Assembly (NCBI GenBank): GCA_018697195.1
Contig: CM031857.1
Span: 69,450,170 to 69,514,169, forward strand
Direction: 5' to 3'
Length of the DNA stretch: 64,000 bases
Source of the DNA: Certhia americana
Taxonomy: Eukaryota; Chordata; Aves; Passeriformes; Certhiidae
Shown here piece after piece: positions 61,265-64,000 of the stretch. The notes beneath the pieces were generated by a model. The model saw only the letters and a list, made by a program, of their open reading frames with translations. It was not told the origin of the DNA and searched no databases. Position numbers and translations under genes: made by a program. Numbering within the stretch: position 1 is the first letter of the stretch; each line of letters opens with the position of its first letter.

Positions 61265-64000
61265 AAAAGATGAGACACGCAGAGACTTATCTTTTCTCTT
61301 GAGTCCTCATTTTGCCTTCTGTCTGAATTATTTTGAGTTTATCCTGTTCATCTAACAAGTTCAGATATTTAATCAAACTTTGGATGCTTGGTCACAGCTT
61401 ATCTGAACCTCTTGCTTTGGATATCTGACAGAAATTGCATGCCACTTGAGATTCTCACTACACTTGTGGTTTTGGGCAAGTCAGATATGTTTTGCATCAT
61501 TGCAGAAAGTGCATCAAATACATAGTACAAAAAAGCTCAACAGAACTCTTGCAAAGCACAAAGTCATTCCTGTCTCCTTTTGGCTTTGGGGAAAAGAATA
61601 AGGATTTGCAGTCAGAGGAGCCAGAGTAATGATGTCATGAAGATGCTTACTGCATGAACACAGTGTAGGATCTTACACACAACCTTCATTTCCACTGATG
61701 TTTTGTTACATTTTACTGTTGTTTCTGAACATGTAATTATTTCCTATATTATGCATTGCTCTGATGACATCTGACATTTCTTTCCACACATGCAGATTGG
61801 AGTGTGTGAGAAGTTAGGGTAAACCTAGATACCTCCCTAAAGAGATTTAGGCTTGAATATATAATGGCACACTGGAACTAGGTATTGCCTAGACAAGAGT
61901 CAGAGGGATGAAAGATTTCCAGGTTTGACATGATTCTCCTTCCTCTAACTAATTCCATGCATTTATTTTGCCACTTCTCAGGAAATACACACTTTCATTG
62001 ATTGCTCCCTACCTGCGTCCCATGGAAACCAAGCTTAGATTTGACAGAGAAACAATCCCAACATATGAGAAATGAATCTGTCTCTTTGCTTCCTTATGGG
62101 ATTACCTTTAAATGTACTTTATTCATTATCATTTTGTTCAGTGTTCTTCTACAAAATATCTAAGATGTTTGAAAGTTACTTCATTTTACTGTTACAGACA
62201 GTACAATTAATAAAGCGGTGAGACATTACATTGATTGAACAACAAAAGAGCACTTAGTCCATTCTTTGTACACAAGCATTGTTTCTTCTGGCAATAAATC
62301 TCTGTGGAAATAAAAGGGATAGCACAGCAAAGGTGGCATCTATAACATTTGATGTTTAATTTTTAAATTATTTAAGCCATTAAGGTAATTCCAGAAGGCC
62401 AGTCTGAGTACTCCAAACTTTATTTCTGTTTCAAAAATAAATCTGCTAAGCCACAGGTACAGTAATGCTCTTCTGTGTCATTAAGACAGTATATAGTCAT
62501 GTTTTTAAACATCTATCAATAAAACCTTTGAGAAAAAAATAGAGCAGAAATGGATAAAAACCCCTATTTTATTAAGCAATCAGACATTGAAAAGGACAAT
62601 AAATGTACAACAATTTGATCACATTTTTTATTTAAAATTAATTGTAGCTCACGTTTCTGATACTGAAGGTTAACTTTATATGACAGGATTATTTTATTCC
62701 ACAAATCAAAACTAACAGGTACATGCTTTAGATGATTTTTGGCCTTGAAAATATTTTTCACATAATCTTGGAAGTGTTTACTCTTTTTTCTTTATTACTT
62801 CTCTTTCTTCTCTTTTTGACACTATAATTCTGCATAACAATGTATGAATAACATAAATTTTAAACACTTTCATGCCTGTATTGCAGTATGAATATTGATT
62901 CACTCTATGCAGTGAAACAAATCATCATAATTAGTAAACACACTATTTTATAAAACATATTCATAGTTAAAGGAAGTGTCACACTTCTCCTTTTTCTGAA
63001 ATAGCTGGTTTTAGCATCTAGCCAATCAGTTTCTAAACAAAATTCTCCTGAATAATCTTTTTTCCTTGTACTAAGTGGTATGTTCTCCTTAAGTTCTTTT
63101 TTTTCACCTTTTTTTTTTTTCTTTTTTTTTTTCAGCATGAAATATATTTCTTTCTGTTATCAATATAAAAATGTTTTGGGTTTTTTCATTTTATTTATAT
63201 TTAACTTATTCCCTCTTGTCTTATCATCTTTACTTCTAACAGTATGCAATACAGTTTGACTGTTGCTCTCCTACCCTATTATCTTTATCCTGTCACCTCA
63301 GGCCTTTGTTTCATCATTTCTTTTCTACCTTCAATACTTCCACCTTCTCTTCTCCGTTTTTAAAGGAGTATTCCGCTACTTTGAACTGCTGCCAGCAACT
63401 TTCATTTTTTTTCACCAAATAAAACATCTGCACTTTGGTTCTTCATTCATGATGGTTTTCTGTCATTTACCTTCCTCTTCTATTTTCACTTTAGTTCTTT
63501 TCTATTTACTGTGTTCTCATACTCATAAGTAATATTTTTAAACATATGTTGATACATGTGCTTTGTATCTGACAAGGACATCTATGGTGCAGTTTACCTG
63601 ACCACTATCAGATGCAACAATGTAAACACTTCCAATTTTTTTTGGTCAGTCTATGGATAAAAGTTGATGTTAGGAAGGAATTCTATGATAGATAAGTCAG
63701 ATTCAAACACTGATAACTGCTCTTCTTTTTCTCAAGGAGAATATCTTGGCATTTAGCATCTTCTGTATTCAGAAAAGCATATCAGAGATGATAGGAAATT
63801 CCCAACACATGCATACTGCATGAATAAACATTTGGGTGAGTGGACAGTCGTGCATAAGTCTGTTTACAATTTAAACCATATCTGTAAAACTTCTTACATG
63901 AAATTAAATAGAATTAGCATGTGAATAAATATCCACGCACTGTGGTAGACATTTAGTTTCCTTATTTAAATCTTCTTTTCCTGCCAGATTTCACAGACTA
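61265..64000. other. AT-rich non-coding sequence
   Basis: No gene is seen. It contains a T-rich run at 63104-63132 and a weak CR1-like snippet near 63660. Short open frames here overlap on both strands without recognisable domains. Confidence 0.5.

Noticed and set aside
63650..63695. Possible CR1 snippet (GATGTTAGGAAGGAATTCT)
   Set aside because: Only about 20 bases resemble CR1 and nothing around them matches, so it is too short to call.
1..64000. CRISPR arrays, bacterial operons, tRNA or rRNA genes
   Set aside because: No regularly spaced repeats, no ribosome-binding-site-led gene clusters and no tRNA-type internal promoter or fold was seen; the DNA is avian nuclear sequence.

Overview
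The window is AT-rich vertebrate nuclear DNA and almost certainly comes from a bird, probably a neoavian such as a passerine. Its recognisable interspersed repeats are CR1 LINE fragments, several ending in the avian ATTCTATG-type 3' tail, and LTR pieces of bird endogenous retroviruses. I saw no Alu/B1-type SINEs and no L1 LINEs. These identifications rest on recalled family patterns, not on a database search. No protein-coding exon, tRNA, rRNA or known ncRNA could be supported. The region reads as a gene desert or the inside of a very large intron.

Layout. 1-4600: unremarkable AT-rich sequence with poly-A tracts and a GC-richer patch near 2.8-3.0 kb. 4.6-5.2 kb: a TA/CA microsatellite, then a CR1 ORF2 fragment with perfect hairpins in and just past it. 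8.0-8.1 kb: three back-to-back perfect hairpins. 12.5 and 18.6-19.0 kb: antisense CR1 fragments. 19-30.6 kb: unique AT-rich sequence. 30.65 kb: antisense CR1 tail. 33.2-33.7 kb: a solo retroviral LTR with matching TGTTGA/TCAACA ends. 34.0-34.65 kb: a 400-base assembly gap between two different microsatellites, followed by the 3' end of an ERVL-type LTR. 36.9-39.6 kb: three CR1 tails in mixed orientation. 44.9-47.5 kb: two LTR pieces of one ERVL-like family in opposite orientations, the second with some adjoining internal sequence. 49.4, 53.0 and 54.0 kb: short tandem duplications and a hairpin. 56.9-57.1 kb: a large TATACA-type microsatellite. 59.75 kb: a T/G tract with four G-runs. 60.67-61.26 kb: another retroviral LTR flanked by an exact 10-bp direct repeat.

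The open reading frames in the window are short and scattered. The recognisable ones are CR1 or LTR remnants or microsatellite translations, so no gene system operates here. The most unusual signal is an excess of perfect inverted repeats (10-11 bp arms, 2-7 base loops), some in tight clusters. I interpret these as footprints of short template-switch mutation rather than as a functional system.
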